Shown: piece after piece, positions 35,188 through 44,594 of the stretch | Numbering within the stretch: the stretch's first letter is position 1 | Layout of the letters: the number at the start of each line of letters is the position of its first letter | NCBI GenBank assembly: GCA_001783715.1 | Contig: MFNF01000001.1 | Location: 186,001 to 250,000, forward strand | Length of the DNA: 64,000 nucleotides | Origin: Candidatus Lambdaproteobacteria bacterium RIFOXYD2_FULL_56_26 | Lineage (GTDB): Bacteria > SAR324 > XYD2-FULL-50-16 | Direction: 5' to 3' | The notes under the pieces: generated by a model | What the model was told of the DNA's origin: nothing | What the model saw: the letters and a program-made list of their open reading frames with translations, nothing else | Database searches by the model: none | Program-made: the position numbers and the translations under genes

Positions 35188-36614
35188 AAGGGGACCTCAA
35201 GGGAGTCCAAATCCTGGTCATCGACCGGGATAGCAGTTTTCTTCGGGCGGCCAAAAGCCTTCTGGTCAGCCTGGGTGGGGTGGTGCACCTTGCCCATGGG
35301 CTAGAGGATGCCTTGGGGGTCTTGACCTCCGAGAAGATCCAAGTGGTGCTGTTTGAAGAGTCGCTGCCCTTCTCGGGGGCGGAACTCAAGGACAACTACA
35401 AGGCCTACAACCGGTCGGCCCAATTTTTTGCCCTGGCTCCCAGGGACCCCAAACGTCTGGAACCGGGGATCGATGGCTTTTTCTCCAAACCCTTGGAAAG
35501 CCTCCAGGTTCTGGACAAGTTGGGCCAAGCCCAGGCGAAGTTCGACCTGCCGGTCAGTCGGCTGGACCCGTTGACCGAGCTTTTGCGGCCCCACCTGCTT
35601 TTCCGCTCTTCGGTGATGCGCCAAAGGTTGCAGATGCTGCCCCAGATGGCCGCCTCCATCCACGGGGTGATGATCACCGGGGAAACCGGCACCGGCAAGG
35701 AAATGGCTGCCAGGGCAATCCACCACTTGAGCCCCTACCGGGACGGACCTTTTATTGCGGTCAACTGTGGGGCGATTCCCGAGACCCTGATCGAAGGGGA
35801 ACTGTTTGGCCACGAAAAGGGGGCCTTTACCGGTGCCGGGGCCAAGCACCGGGGCAAGTTCGAGCTGGCCAACGGGGGCACGCTGTTTTTGGATGAGATC
35901 GGCGAAATGCCGCTCTTGTTGCAAGCGAGGCTTTTGCGGGTGTTGGAGGAACGAAAGCTTTACCGGATCGGCGGGGAAAGCCCGGTGGAGGTGGACTTGC
36001 GGGTCCTGGCGGCAACTCGGGTGGATTTGGCCAAGGCGGTGGACAACGGATTGTTCCGGGAAGACCTTTACTACCGGCTCAACATCCTACCTTTGCACCT
36101 GCCGCCTTTGCGGGAGAGGGTGGAGGACATTCCCCTGCTGGCATGGCATTTTTTGGAACGGGCCTTTTCCGAAGCCCGGAGACCCCAGCCCTACCCCAGC
36201 TTGACCGAACCGGCCATTGAGCTGCTGGTCCACCAACCTTGGCGGGGCAACGTACGGGAGCTACGCAACCTGATGACGAGGCTGGCGGTGCTCCTTCCCC
36301 AGGGGATCGGCTACATTGAGCCCAAACATCTCCTGGCCTACTTTCCTGAAGCCCACCCGACCAATCTGGCCCCCCACCTGCGGCCAGAGCCGGACCCCAG
36401 GGACCCGGTGATCGAGCTGACCGGCCAAAGCGCCGTCTTGACGGAGCCCCCAAAAGGGGGGATTTTCATCCCCTACGGAACTTCCATGGCCCAGGTGGAA
36501 GAAAAGATGATCCAGGCGACCTTGGCCCAAACCGGGGGCAACAAGTCCGAAGCGGCCCGAAGGCTCGGACTTTCCTTGCGGAACCTGCGCCGCAAAACCA
36601 ACGAAAAGGGTTAA
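35184..36614 (+). CDS. Sigma-54-dependent activator with degenerate receiver
   Basis: A 476-residue NtrC-type enhancer-binding protein. The receiver (8-115) has VLFEESLP where the phospho-aspartate should be (Asp to Glu, which can mimic phosphorylation) and an altered acidic pair, but keeps the SKP lysine. The AAA+ domain has GETGTGKE, the sigma-54-contacting GAFTGA loop, LFLDEIGEM and the arginine fingers. A Fis-type helix-turn-helix ends the protein ([19 protein letters not shown]). The ATGA overlap couples it to the ClpB-like gene, so it would share CIRCE/HrcA control. It may be constitutively active, with activity set by abundance. Confidence 0.9.
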   Translation: MKGDLKGVQILVIDRDSSFLRAAKSLLVSLGGVVHLAHGLEDALGVLTSEKIQVVLFEESLPFSGAELKDNYKAYNRSAQFFALAPRDPKRLEPGIDGFFSKPLESLQVLDKLGQAQAKFDLPVSRLDPLTELLRPHLLFRSSVMRQRLQMLPQMAASIHGVMITGETGTGKEMAARAIHHLSPYRDGPFIAVNCGAIPETLIEGELFGHEKGAFTGAGAKHRGKFELANGGTLFLDEIGEMPLLLQARLLRVLEERKLYRIGGESPVEVDLRVLAATRVDLAKAVDNGLFREDLYYRLNILPLHLPPLRERVEDIPLLAWHFLERAFSEARRPQPYPSLTEPAIELLVHQPWRGNVRELRNLMTRLAVLLPQGIGYIEPKHLLAYFPEAHPTNLAPHLRPEPDPRDPVIELTGQSAVLTEPPKGGIFIPYGTSMAQVEEKMIQATLAQTGGNKSEAARRLGLSLRNLRRKTNEKG

Positions 36615-36629
36615 CCTTTAGGGACAGCC

Positions 36630-37565
36630 ATGAAAAAAATCTTTATCGACGGCCACTCGGGAACCACCGGTCTGGAGATCCAGGCCCGCCTGGAGGCTAG
36701 GCCGGACCTCCGGTTGCTGTTGCTTTCCGAAGGGGACCGGAAAAATCCCCAGGCGAAGGCTAAAATGGCTGCCCAGGCTGATTTGGTCATCCTCTGCTTG
36801 CCCGACGAGGCGGCCAAAGAGGCGGTGAACCTTTACCAAGGGCTGGGTACCAAAATACTGGATGCCAGCAGTGCCCACCGGGTGGACCCCGGTTGGGTTT
36901 ATGGCCTGCCGGAATTGGCACCAGGACAGCGGGAAAAGATTGCCCAAGCCCAAAGGGTCGCCAACCCCGGCTGTTACCCCACCGGGTTCCTGTTGGCCTT
37001 GGCCCCCTTGGTGCGGGCCGGATTGGTGCCCCAGGACTATCCGGTCACCATCCAGGCGGTCAGCGGTTATTCCGGCGGCGGGCGGCAGATGATCGAGGAA
37101 TACGAACGGCCCCAAGGGGAGGCTTACGCCCTGCGGGTTTATGGCTTGGACCTGAAACACAAACACCTGCCCGAAATGGCCGCCTATTCGGGGCTCAACC
37201 GCCCGCCGATCTTTGTCCCTTCGGTGGCGAACTTTCGGCAGGGGATGTTGGTAATGGTGCCCCTGGACCCCAACCGGCTCAATCTAAAGGGTGCCCAGCC
37301 CCAAGCGAGGGTGCTGGAGGTTTGGAGCCAAGCTTATGGGACGGAGGGATTCATTCGGCCCGTGGTCGGGGCCCAGTTGTTGGACCCGAAGTTTTTGCAG
37401 GCGACCTCGCTCAATGGCACCAACCAAGTGGAACTGGCGGCCTATGGCCACCAGGACCAACTGCTGTTGGTGGCTCGGCTAGACAACCTGGGCAAAGGGG
37501 CTTCCGGGGCGGCGGTCCAAAACCTGAACCTGATGCTCGGGTGTGAGGAGACCACCGGCCTCTAG
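36630..37565 (+). CDS. argC: N-acetyl-gamma-glutamyl-phosphate reductase, type 2
   Basis: ArgC of the short (about 310-residue) class: N-terminal IDGHSGTTGLEIQARL nucleotide site, ANPGCYPTG with the catalytic cysteine, and SGYSGGGRQMIE. It reduces N-acetylglutamyl-phosphate in arginine synthesis. AGGGA precedes the ATG. Its TAG stop sits in CTAG, read on the other strand as the stop of the ComFB-like gene. Confidence 0.95.
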   Translation: MKKIFIDGHSGTTGLEIQARLEARPDLRLLLLSEGDRKNPQAKAKMAAQADLVILCLPDEAAKEAVNLYQGLGTKILDASSAHRVDPGWVYGLPELAPGQREKIAQAQRVANPGCYPTGFLLALAPLVRAGLVPQDYPVTIQAVSGYSGGGRQMIEEYERPQGEAYALRVYGLDLKHKHLPEMAAYSGLNRPPIFVPSVANFRQGMLVMVPLDPNRLNLKGAQPQARVLEVWSQAYGTEGFIRPVVGAQLLDPKFLQATSLNGTNQVELAAYGHQDQLLLVARLDNLGKGASGAAVQNLNLMLGCEETTGL

Positions 37566-37852
37566 CTGTTGTGTTTGGGCCGGTCAGCAACCTGCAAGAT
37601 GGCGTAGCGGACCACGTCTTCCACGTCCGACTGGGAGACTTCCTTGTTGAGGATGATGCTTCCTGCATGGGCGTAGGTAGCCGGCAGCCTGGACAAAGAC
37701 AGGGCGTAAACGTCTTCGATGCACATGGTGCAATGGTCGAAGGAGGGGTAAAGGGGAATCAGCTTTTTGATCGACTCGATGACCATCAATTCGCAGATGT
37801 TGCGAACCGACTCCAAGGATTGTCCCAAAACAAGGTATTTCTCTGATCTCAC
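37562..37852 (-). CDS. ComFB-family protein
   Basis: A 96-residue protein with the ComFB pattern: helical N-terminus (NICELMVIESIKKLI), HCTMCIEDVYALSLSRLPATY, and a C-terminal DVEDVVRYAILQV helix. ComFB proteins are small dimeric proteins, reported in some lineages as cyclic-dinucleotide receptors linked to competence or motility. The GTG at 37852 has AGGAG seven bases before it; the ORF track start is earlier. It stands alone in the minus direction, its stop interlocked with that of argC. Confidence 0.75.
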   Translation of the reverse strand: MRSEKYLVLGQSLESVRNICELMVIESIKKLIPLYPSFDHCTMCIEDVYALSLSRLPATYAHAGSIILNKEVSQSDVEDVVRYAILQVADRPKHNS

Positions 37853-37922
37853 GAGGTCGCTCCTAAGGGGAAAAACAAATCTGTCCGGCCATTGTAGTGG
37901 ATTTCTCCCCAACCTGCAAGGG

Positions 37923-40727
37923 TTAGGGAGTTGCTCTCAAAGCGGAAGCATAATGGGCCAACAGGTCTTGCAGCAAAAAGGGGTCCACCGGTTTGGAAAC
38001 ATAAGCGTCCATCCCCGCCGCAATGTACCGCTCCTTGTCCCCCTGCATGGCGTTAGCGGTCATGGCCACGATGATCGGTCGGTCCGCCGGGGCGTAATTG
38101 GCAACCAGATGTTTGGTGGTTTCGAGCCCGTCCATCACCGGCATTTGGATGTCCAGGAGTAACAGGTCGAATTTTTGGGTTTTGATCGCCTTGAGCGCAT
38201 CGGCCCCGTTTTCGGCCAACGCCGCCTTGTAGCCCATCTTTTCCAAAAGCTTGAGGATCAACGCTTGGTTGAGGTCGTTGTCTTCGGCCACCAGGATCCG
38301 TAGCGGCAGTTCCACGCCCAGGTTGGCATTAAAGCCAGGGGTGTGCTCCATCCGAAGACTCTGCTGCAACCCAATGGCCCGCAACATCACCTGGAACAGG
38401 CTGGTCAGCCGGATCGGCTTGTTGACCAACAGACCGGGTCGGCAAAGCTCTTGGGCGGAACCGGAACTCAAAAAGCCCAGCTTGACCAGAGGCATGGATT
38501 TTTGGGTAGTCGCTTGGCAAAGCCGCTCGGCTTCCTCGAACAAAGCCTTGGAACCCGGATTGGGCAGATTGAGCAGCACCAAAGCCCCGTCCGGGGCCTG
38601 GGTGAGGCGGTCTAGGGAAAAGCCGGTCAAGGGGTAGGCCTGCAAAGTAAAGCCTTCATTGCGCAACGATTGGCCCAGATGGCTTTTGTGGATCGGATTC
38701 TCGTCAAAAAGCAGCAGGGTCCGGCGCAGCAGCTCCCTCGGCGGGGCAACCCGTTTGCGGGCCAAGGCCGGAGGCCCCGCTTGGGCGGGCAGGGTGAAGT
38801 AGAAGGTAGAGCCGCGGTTGACCTCGCTTTCCACCCAAATCTTCCCGCCCAACAGTTCCACCATCTGTTTGTTGATCGCCAGCCCCAGTCCGGTACCGCC
38901 GTATTTGCGGGTGGTCGAGCTGTCCACTTGGCTGAAGGGTTCAAACAGAGAGCTTTGTTTTTCCAAAGGAATCCCGATCCCCTGGTCCTTGACGGCAAAA
39001 AGCAACTGCAACTTGCCTTCCTTGTTTTCCTCCACCTTGACGGTGACCAGGATCTCCCCATGGTTGGAGAACTTGATCCCGTTGCCCACCAGATTGATCA
39101 GGATCTGGCGCAGCCGAATCGGGTCGCCCATCAAGACGGGTGGGACGTTGGGGTGGATGTGGTAGAGCAGCTCCAGGTATTTTTCCCCTGCTTTGGTGGT
39201 GCAGAGGCTGAAAGATTCTTCGATCAGCTCCACAATTTCAAAGGGCATGTTCTCAAACTGGATCCTGGAGGATTCCAGTTTGCTGAAGTCCAAAATGTCG
39301 TTGATCACCGTCAGCAGGTTTTCCCCGCACTGGCTGATGATGTTCACAAACTCGTTTTGTTCATCGTTGAGCCGGGTTTGGGCCAGCAGGCTGGTCATGC
39401 CCAGGACCCCGTTGAGGGGGGTGCGAATCTCATGGCTCATGGTGGCCAAAAACCTGCTTTTTGCTTGGACTGCACTTTCGGCCACCTGTTTGGTTTGGTC
39501 CAATTCCTTGAGGGTGGCGAGCCGTTCGGTGATGTCGGTGACGATCACTGCCAATTGTCCCGGTTGGGGAACGAAGGCAAAAACCTCGACCTGATGCCCC
39601 AACTGTTTCATCTCCAAGGGAAAACGGCGACTTTTACCTAGGTTGGCAACCTCCAAAAGCTGGTCAAACCACTGCCGTTCTTCGCCGAGGATCAGTCTCT
39701 TTAAGGTCAGGTGGGGTAAGTCCTCCGGTTTGACCTGGATCATCTGGAGCAAGGTCGGATTGCCTTCGATCAACTTAAAATCCGCTGGTTGCCCCTTTGG
39801 GTCCAAGAGGATTTCAAACAGAGCAAATCCATCGTCCATTGCTTCAAAAAGCATGCGGTAGCGCTTTTCCCGTTGCTCCAACTTGGTTTGCAAAGCCTGG
39901 GCTTCGGTAGCATCTACCATCACCAGGGAACTTTCCTTGACCGATTGGTCTTCCCCGAACACCGGAAAGAAAGTCAGGTTGAACCACTGGCCTTTGAGCT
40001 GCAATTGGCAAAATTGCGCCTTTTTTGAAGCAAAAACGGAATCGAAAAAGGGGCTGAGTTTTTGGGAGAAATCACTGGAGAACAGATCCCAGAACCGTTT
40101 TCCCAGTAAGTCGGCGGGGCTTTGGCTAAAAAATTTTGCACCAGCTAGGTTGATTTCCAAAAGGTTGGCTTTGTCATCCAACAAAAAAATCAAAGTTGAA
40201 GCCGCATCCATGATCGCTCGGATGCGGCTTTTTTGTTGCTCCAACAGTTGGTTTTTCTCGACCCACTCTTGGATGTCTTTGGCTACCAAAAGGAGGTGTT
40301 CCTCTTTGGCAAACACAAACTTTTTGGCCGAAATCAAGGAATAGATGACCCCCCGTTTGGCCTGAAAGCGAACCGTCCAGTTGAGAGCCTGACCACTTTT
40401 GAGCAGGGTTTGGTAAAAGGCGCTTCTCTCTTTTGGATCAAACCAAAGGCCCAAATCCTGCGAGGTTTTGCCAATCACTTCATTCCGGTCAAAGCCGCTC
40501 AAGCGGCAGAAACCCTCGTTGACATCAATGATCTTCTGGTCCCGGAGCCGAACCAGAGAGACCGAAACCGGGTTGAGTTCAAAGGCGGCATAAAACTTTT
40601 CCTCCCTCAACCCCATAACCTCGACCTTGCGGGCCAGATAGTCCCGCTCTTGGGTCAACTCCAAGACCTCTTTCTGCAAGGCTTCTAGTTGTTGTTGGGT
40701 CGGCAAAGGCTCGTTTGAATTCGACAT
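37923..40727 (-). CDS. Hybrid sensor histidine kinase (PAS-HisKA-HATPase-REC-REC)
   Basis: A 934-residue soluble kinase without membrane helices. Coiled-coil start, three PAS-like domains (about 45-160, 170-285, 290-410), HisKA with MSHEIRTPLNG, HATPase with NLVGNGIKF, DQGIGIP and GGTGLGLAI. A first receiver-like domain follows in which the phospho-Asp position reads VLLNLP (Asn), then an intact C-terminal receiver (LLLLDIQMPVMDG). The family phosphorelays through a separate Hpt protein; this chain has none, and one REC-Hpt protein is encoded at 60678. Signals sensed are cytosolic and unknown. Confidence 0.93.
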   Translation of the reverse strand: MSNSNEPLPTQQQLEALQKEVLELTQERDYLARKVEVMGLREEKFYAAFELNPVSVSLVRLRDQKIIDVNEGFCRLSGFDRNEVIGKTSQDLGLWFDPKERSAFYQTLLKSGQALNWTVRFQAKRGVIYSLISAKKFVFAKEEHLLLVAKDIQEWVEKNQLLEQQKSRIRAIMDAASTLIFLLDDKANLLEINLAGAKFFSQSPADLLGKRFWDLFSSDFSQKLSPFFDSVFASKKAQFCQLQLKGQWFNLTFFPVFGEDQSVKESSLVMVDATEAQALQTKLEQREKRYRMLFEAMDDGFALFEILLDPKGQPADFKLIEGNPTLLQMIQVKPEDLPHLTLKRLILGEERQWFDQLLEVANLGKSRRFPLEMKQLGHQVEVFAFVPQPGQLAVIVTDITERLATLKELDQTKQVAESAVQAKSRFLATMSHEIRTPLNGVLGMTSLLAQTRLNDEQNEFVNIISQCGENLLTVINDILDFSKLESSRIQFENMPFEIVELIEESFSLCTTKAGEKYLELLYHIHPNVPPVLMGDPIRLRQILINLVGNGIKFSNHGEILVTVKVEENKEGKLQLLFAVKDQGIGIPLEKQSSLFEPFSQVDSSTTRKYGGTGLGLAINKQMVELLGGKIWVESEVNRGSTFYFTLPAQAGPPALARKRVAPPRELLRRTLLLFDENPIHKSHLGQSLRNEGFTLQAYPLTGFSLDRLTQAPDGALVLLNLPNPGSKALFEEAERLCQATTQKSMPLVKLGFLSSGSAQELCRPGLLVNKPIRLTSLFQVMLRAIGLQQSLRMEHTPGFNANLGVELPLRILVAEDNDLNQALILKLLEKMGYKAALAENGADALKAIKTQKFDLLLLDIQMPVMDGLETTKHLVANYAPADRPIIVAMTANAMQGDKERYIAAGMDAYVSKPVDPFLLQDLLAHYASALRATP

Positions 40728-40905
40728 TCGTCCTGTTCAAGTCCGAGGGACCAAAAAGAAAAGCTGTGAGACCAAACCGCTCCTTGGCTTGGAGTTTAAA
40801 CCAGCTAAAAAGCAAAATCCACCGTTGTTTTGGGGCCTCTCTTGGGGGCGAGCCGCCAGAAAAACAGCAGGTTCTGAGCCGGGCTGGGGCGGATTGGAAA
40901 TGAGG

Positions 40906-41268
40906 TCACAAGGATTTTTTGAGTCGCTCCAAAATCCGTACCTCAGCCTGTTCGATTTCTTGGTCCGCCTGCATGAGGTTGGTCAAAAGTTCCAACAACA
41001 GGGATTTGCTGCCAAGGTTGAGTTGGGGGAGTATCTGGTTGAACAGTCGTTCTTCCAAATCCTCCTCGCCCAAGGTTTGGTAAAACTCCACCACATGGTC
41101 GTCCACGTCTCGCAAAAAGGTCTGTAGGGGACCCCATTCCATTTTCCAGTGATTTTGGGCAAAACCATTGATGGCCGTGATCTCGTCATCGTCAATAAAG
41201 CCGTCAACGGCGGCGGCAACAAAGGCGGTAAAGACGATTTGCTGCAATGCGGAGCGGTCAAGGTCCAT
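40906..41268 (-). CDS. TerB-like helical domain protein
   Basis: About 120 residues from the ATG at 41268, all helical, with two acidic repeats, AAAVDGFIDDDE and LMQADQEIEQAE, spaced as in TerB/DjlA-N domains, which bind metal or act as scaffolds. No membrane part. The ORF track adds ten residues from a GTG with no ribosome site. Role unknown; neighbours are a hybrid kinase and an unrecognised gene. Confidence 0.6.
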   Translation of the reverse strand: MDLDRSALQQIVFTAFVAAAVDGFIDDDEITAINGFAQNHWKMEWGPLQTFLRDVDDHVVEFYQTLGEEDLEERLFNQILPQLNLGSKSLLLELLTNLMQADQEIEQAEVRILERLKKSL

Positions 41269-41396
41269 GGTCGAAAAAAGAAAAGGGTTCAGCGGCACCG
41301 ATTGTACAAAACCAAATCCAGGAAGGAAAGAGGAACTTAGGTCGAATTCTCCGAACTCAAACGGTTTTTTCCCGCCGGACCCCTGTCAAGGGGTAC

Positions 41397-41424
41397 AAAA
41401 AAAAAGCCCGGTCTGGCCGGGCTT
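41397..41424 (-). terminator. Intrinsic terminator of the unrecognised minus-strand gene
   Basis: AGCCCGG, 5-base loop, CCGGGCT with, on the minus strand, a run of nine T. It lies 16 bases after the stop at 41440. Confidence 0.85.
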
Positions 41425-41439
41425 GGGTTTTGAGAAAAC

Positions 41440-42591
41440 CTATTCCTTCTTGAGCTCTTGCAGCTCTTCGTCTTGGGTTTCCGCACCTTCTTTTTTGCCT
41501 TTTTTGGCCACGGCCTTTTTTACCTGCGCTTCTTCCTTCGAGGGGACCCGAGTTCCGGGAGGCTCGGGGACCTTGGTGGATTCGGCCTTCATCGACTTTT
41601 CCACCGCAATGGCGCTGGGCGCACTGCCCGAACCGGGGTTGTTCATCTGAGTCATCTCGGAGCCCTTGACCATCACCGCCGCATAAAGGCTGCTGGAAAG
41701 CTGGGTGGCCTTTTTAAGCCGCTCGTCTTCCACCTTGTTCAAGGCATCATAAAGGCTGTCTCCAGCGATGGGACCAAAGGCGGTCCGGGGGTCCGGGGTG
41801 AAGACGGTGTTGAACTGGATGTTGTTCAAAATCTTCATCCGGGTGTTTTCCTTGAGCCTTGCCCGTTGCAGTACCGATTCCAGTTCCTTGAACACCAAGG
41901 TTTCGCTGACGCTCAGGTAGCCGGTGCCGGTTTCGTCGTAGGCCACAAAGTTCTGGTTGATGATTTGTTCCAGGTTGTAATAGACCAGCTCGGTGATTTC
42001 CCGGCCCGACTCCATGGGCAAAAACATCTGGGCGTGGTTGATCAGTTCGCCGTGGGCGTGGATCCGGTACCCGACATAGATGTTGAGCCCCTGTTTGATC
42101 GTTTCGGCCAAGTAATCCCGGCCTTGGTGGGCCACTTCGCTTTTGGTGGAGATGCTGACCCCTTCCAAGATGCGGGCGGCCATGTCCGGGCGGTTTTGGG
42201 TCTGGGCGAAATGCCGCTCCATTTCCCGGCGCAGCAGGCTGTTGAACTGCCCGTCCAGGATGGTGTGGCTGATACCGAAGTGGCTGGTCTTGGGGTCCGC
42301 CGAATAGTAGTAGCCCATGATCGAGCCGTAGATCGACTTGGCGAAGTTTTTTAAGATCCGGTCATGGTCGGAGATGCAGGGGATCGAAAGGATCACCCGT
42401 TCCGGGTTGGCCAGCGGCGAATCCAAAACCAACCGGATCGCCGGTTCGGCGAAAAGGTAAGGGCGAATCCCCTCTTCGATTTTGTCGATGATCGCTTGGG
42501 AGTCGGCAAACCGGGCGACGGCGGCCTCGTGGCCGAGCATGTATTGCCGACCGGTCCCGCAGGAATCAATATGCCAGGGATTCTCGTTCAT
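41440..42591 (-). CDS. Unrecognised cytosolic protein with K/E-rich tail
   Basis: A 383-residue protein I cannot assign. The ATG at 42591 has GGAG six bases before it. The body (1-310) is mixed, with no signal or membrane helix, and contains segments such as SCGTGRQYMLGHEAAVARF and YVGYRIHAHGELINHAQMF; the last 75 residues are disordered, rich in Pro then Lys/Glu. It has its own promoter (TTGACA) and terminator, so it is an independent, probably well expressed unit. Not obviously an enzyme. Confidence 0.75.
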   Translation of the reverse strand: MNENPWHIDSCGTGRQYMLGHEAAVARFADSQAIIDKIEEGIRPYLFAEPAIRLVLDSPLANPERVILSIPCISDHDRILKNFAKSIYGSIMGYYYSADPKTSHFGISHTILDGQFNSLLRREMERHFAQTQNRPDMAARILEGVSISTKSEVAHQGRDYLAETIKQGLNIYVGYRIHAHGELINHAQMFLPMESGREITELVYYNLEQIINQNFVAYDETGTGYLSVSETLVFKELESVLQRARLKENTRMKILNNIQFNTVFTPDPRTAFGPIAGDSLYDALNKVEDERLKKATQLSSSLYAAVMVKGSEMTQMNNPGSGSAPSAIAVEKSMKAESTKVPEPPGTRVPSKEEAQVKKAVAKKGKKEGAETQDEELQELKKE

Positions 42592-42659
42592 TCTAGCTCC
42601 GAAGCTCCGTTTGTGTTGGCCAGTTGAAAATGGGTTGGCACCAGTGGAGTTTTCATGCA

Positions 42660-42688
42660 GATTTAGACCTCCGTGTTTCAATTGTCAA
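42660..42688 (-). promoter_or_regulatory. Promoter of the unrecognised gene at 41440
   Basis: Minus strand perfect -35 TTGACA (42683-42688), 17 bases, then TAAATC (42660-42665), about 60 bases before the ATG. Confidence 0.5.
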
Positions 42689-42740
42689 TCAATATTCAAG
42701 ACGCTCAAGCCATGTCCCAAGCCTGTCTGAGTAAAAAATC

Positions 42741-43856
42741 ATGTTAGACCCTCTGGCCTTGACCCAGGCCTTGGTGGCCCAAAAAAGCATCAATCCTCCG
42801 GGAGACGAGGCACCGATTGCCCAGTACCTCAAAGGAATCCTGGAACCTGCCGGTTTTTCCTGTCAGGTCGTGACTTTGGGGGAAAATCGGGCCAGCCTGG
42901 TCGCCCGGTTTGGGGCGGGGAACAAACCCGCCTTGTGTCTGACCGGGCACATGGATACAGTGCCCCTGGGGCAGGCCCCTTGGTCCCGGGACCCTTTTGG
43001 CGGGCAGGTGGAAGGGGACCGGCTTTACGGGCGTGGAACTTCGGACATGAAGGGCGGCTTGGCGGTAATGGTCTGTTCGGTGGTGGAGGCAATCAAGCGG
43101 CACCCCCAATTGGAACTGGTCCTGGTGATTACTTCGGATGAAGAGGTCGGCTGCCAGGGGGCTAAGCTCTTGTGGGAGCAAGGGCACCTGGACCAAAAGG
43201 TGGGAGCGATTCTGGTTTGTGAGCCGACCGGCAACCTGCCCGACCTGGGCCACAAGGGGAGCCTGTGGCTGGAGGCGATTTGCCGGGGGGTGACCGCCCA
43301 CGGTTCCACCCCGGAATTGGGGGTCAATGCGGTTTATCTGGCCGCCCAAAAGATTTTGGTGGCCAAGGACTTGGACCTGGGGCCGGAACGGCACGAGCTT
43401 TATGGCCGCCCGACCCTCAACGTGGGCAGTTTTAAGGGCGGGCTGAACATCAATTCGGTCCCCGACAAGGCCAGCTTCACCTTGGACATCAGGACCCTGC
43501 CGTCCATGAGCCACCAGGCGGTCAAAGACTGGGTGCAACAGGCGCTGGGGCCGGAGGTCGAATTGCGCTGGATCATCGATGCCGAAGCGGTGGAGGTGGA
43601 CCCGAAGGACCCTTGGATTGAGGAATGTCTGGGGTTGTTGCAGGCCCGAAACCAAGAACCGGTACCCCAAAGGGGCGGGGTTTACGTGACCGATGCTTCC
43701 GTGTTGTGGCGGGCCTATGATCGCCCGCCGGTCATGGTGCTGGGGCCGGGGGATTTTTCGGAGGCCCACAAGACCGATGAATCCTGTTCGGTTTCAAAAC
43801 TCTACGAAGCCCAAGAGATTTACCTGGAAATCCTGGAACGTTGGGCCCGAAGGTAG
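42741..43856 (+). CDS. M20-family metallohydrolase (ArgE/DapE-type)
   Basis: A 371-residue zinc amidohydrolase: TGHMDTVPLG (first zinc histidine and catalytic Asp), DMKGG, DEEVGCQG (catalytic Glu), CEPT, a dimerisation domain (about 180-285), and the C-terminal zinc histidine in GDFSEAHKTDE. Candidates are N-acetylornithine deacetylase (ArgE) or succinyl-diaminopimelate desuccinylase (DapE). Neither argininosuccinate nor lysine genes are next to it, so the substrate is open; argC lies 5 kb away. Confidence 0.88.
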   Translation: MLDPLALTQALVAQKSINPPGDEAPIAQYLKGILEPAGFSCQVVTLGENRASLVARFGAGNKPALCLTGHMDTVPLGQAPWSRDPFGGQVEGDRLYGRGTSDMKGGLAVMVCSVVEAIKRHPQLELVLVITSDEEVGCQGAKLLWEQGHLDQKVGAILVCEPTGNLPDLGHKGSLWLEAICRGVTAHGSTPELGVNAVYLAAQKILVAKDLDLGPERHELYGRPTLNVGSFKGGLNINSVPDKASFTLDIRTLPSMSHQAVKDWVQQALGPEVELRWIIDAEAVEVDPKDPWIEECLGLLQARNQEPVPQRGGVYVTDASVLWRAYDRPPVMVLGPGDFSEAHKTDESCSVSKLYEAQEIYLEILERWARR

Positions 43857-44119
43857 GCTCTGCGGCCCAGCTGAATCCGGTAAAATCCCCTTGCAGTCTG
43901 GATCGGTTGGGCGGTTGTTGGCGGGGAATCAAACGGCGTTTGATAAACCGAAAGATTTCCCTTGAGTTATTGGCTTTATTTTGCTTAGTCTCGGTGGAAC
44001 TTTTCTATTCGCCATTTGGTGGGCAAGGCCTTTTGTCTGGGCGTTGTCCCTGGCCTCAAACGGCCACCTTGGCTGAATTCCGGCGACACAAAAACCCCAA
44101 AGAACCCGCAGGTTGTGCT

Positions 44120-44563
44120 ATGGATCAGTTGAAAAAAATTCGCAACACCCCCGTCTCTGAATTGATGGCCAAAGATGTCGTCTCCATTGATGGGAGCAAG
44201 ATGGTCTCTGAAGCCTTGGCCCTGATGAAAAAGAACGGGGTCACCGCCATCGTGGTCAACCCCAGGAACGAAGAAGACACCTACGGTATCGTGACCGAGG
44301 CGGACATCCTCAAAAAAGTGGTGGACCCGGGGGAAGAAACCTACACCGACCTTTGGAACACCCCGGTGTACTACATCATGACCAAACCTTGTATCATGGT
44401 GAACCCCGGCATGAGGGTCAAGTATGCCCTGCGCATGATGGGACGGCAAAAGATTCGCAGACTCTTGGTGGTTGACGGCAACCGCTTGGTGGGGCTTTTG
44501 GATGAAGGCCACGTACTGGCCGCCGTTCAGGCCTTGCCGGTGAACAAAGACGTAGCCCTCTAA
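44120..44563 (+). CDS. Tandem CBS-domain protein
   Basis: 147 residues made only of two CBS repeats (VSELMAKDVVSIDGSKMVSEALALMKK and VYYIMTKPCIMVNPGMRVKYALRMM). CBS pairs bind adenine nucleotides and sense energy state. The ATG at 44120 is used; the ORF track start lies in the 263-base gap, in which I see no other gene. It lies 31 bases before sdhA and may be its energy-responsive regulator or simply the first gene of that operon. Confidence 0.85.
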   Translation: MDQLKKIRNTPVSELMAKDVVSIDGSKMVSEALALMKKNGVTAIVVNPRNEEDTYGIVTEADILKKVVDPGEETYTDLWNTPVYYIMTKPCIMVNPGMRVKYALRMMGRQKIRRLLVVDGNRLVGLLDEGHVLAAVQALPVNKDVAL

Positions 44564-44594
44564 CCAAACCGTTGAACCTCAAAAAAGATTCGTG

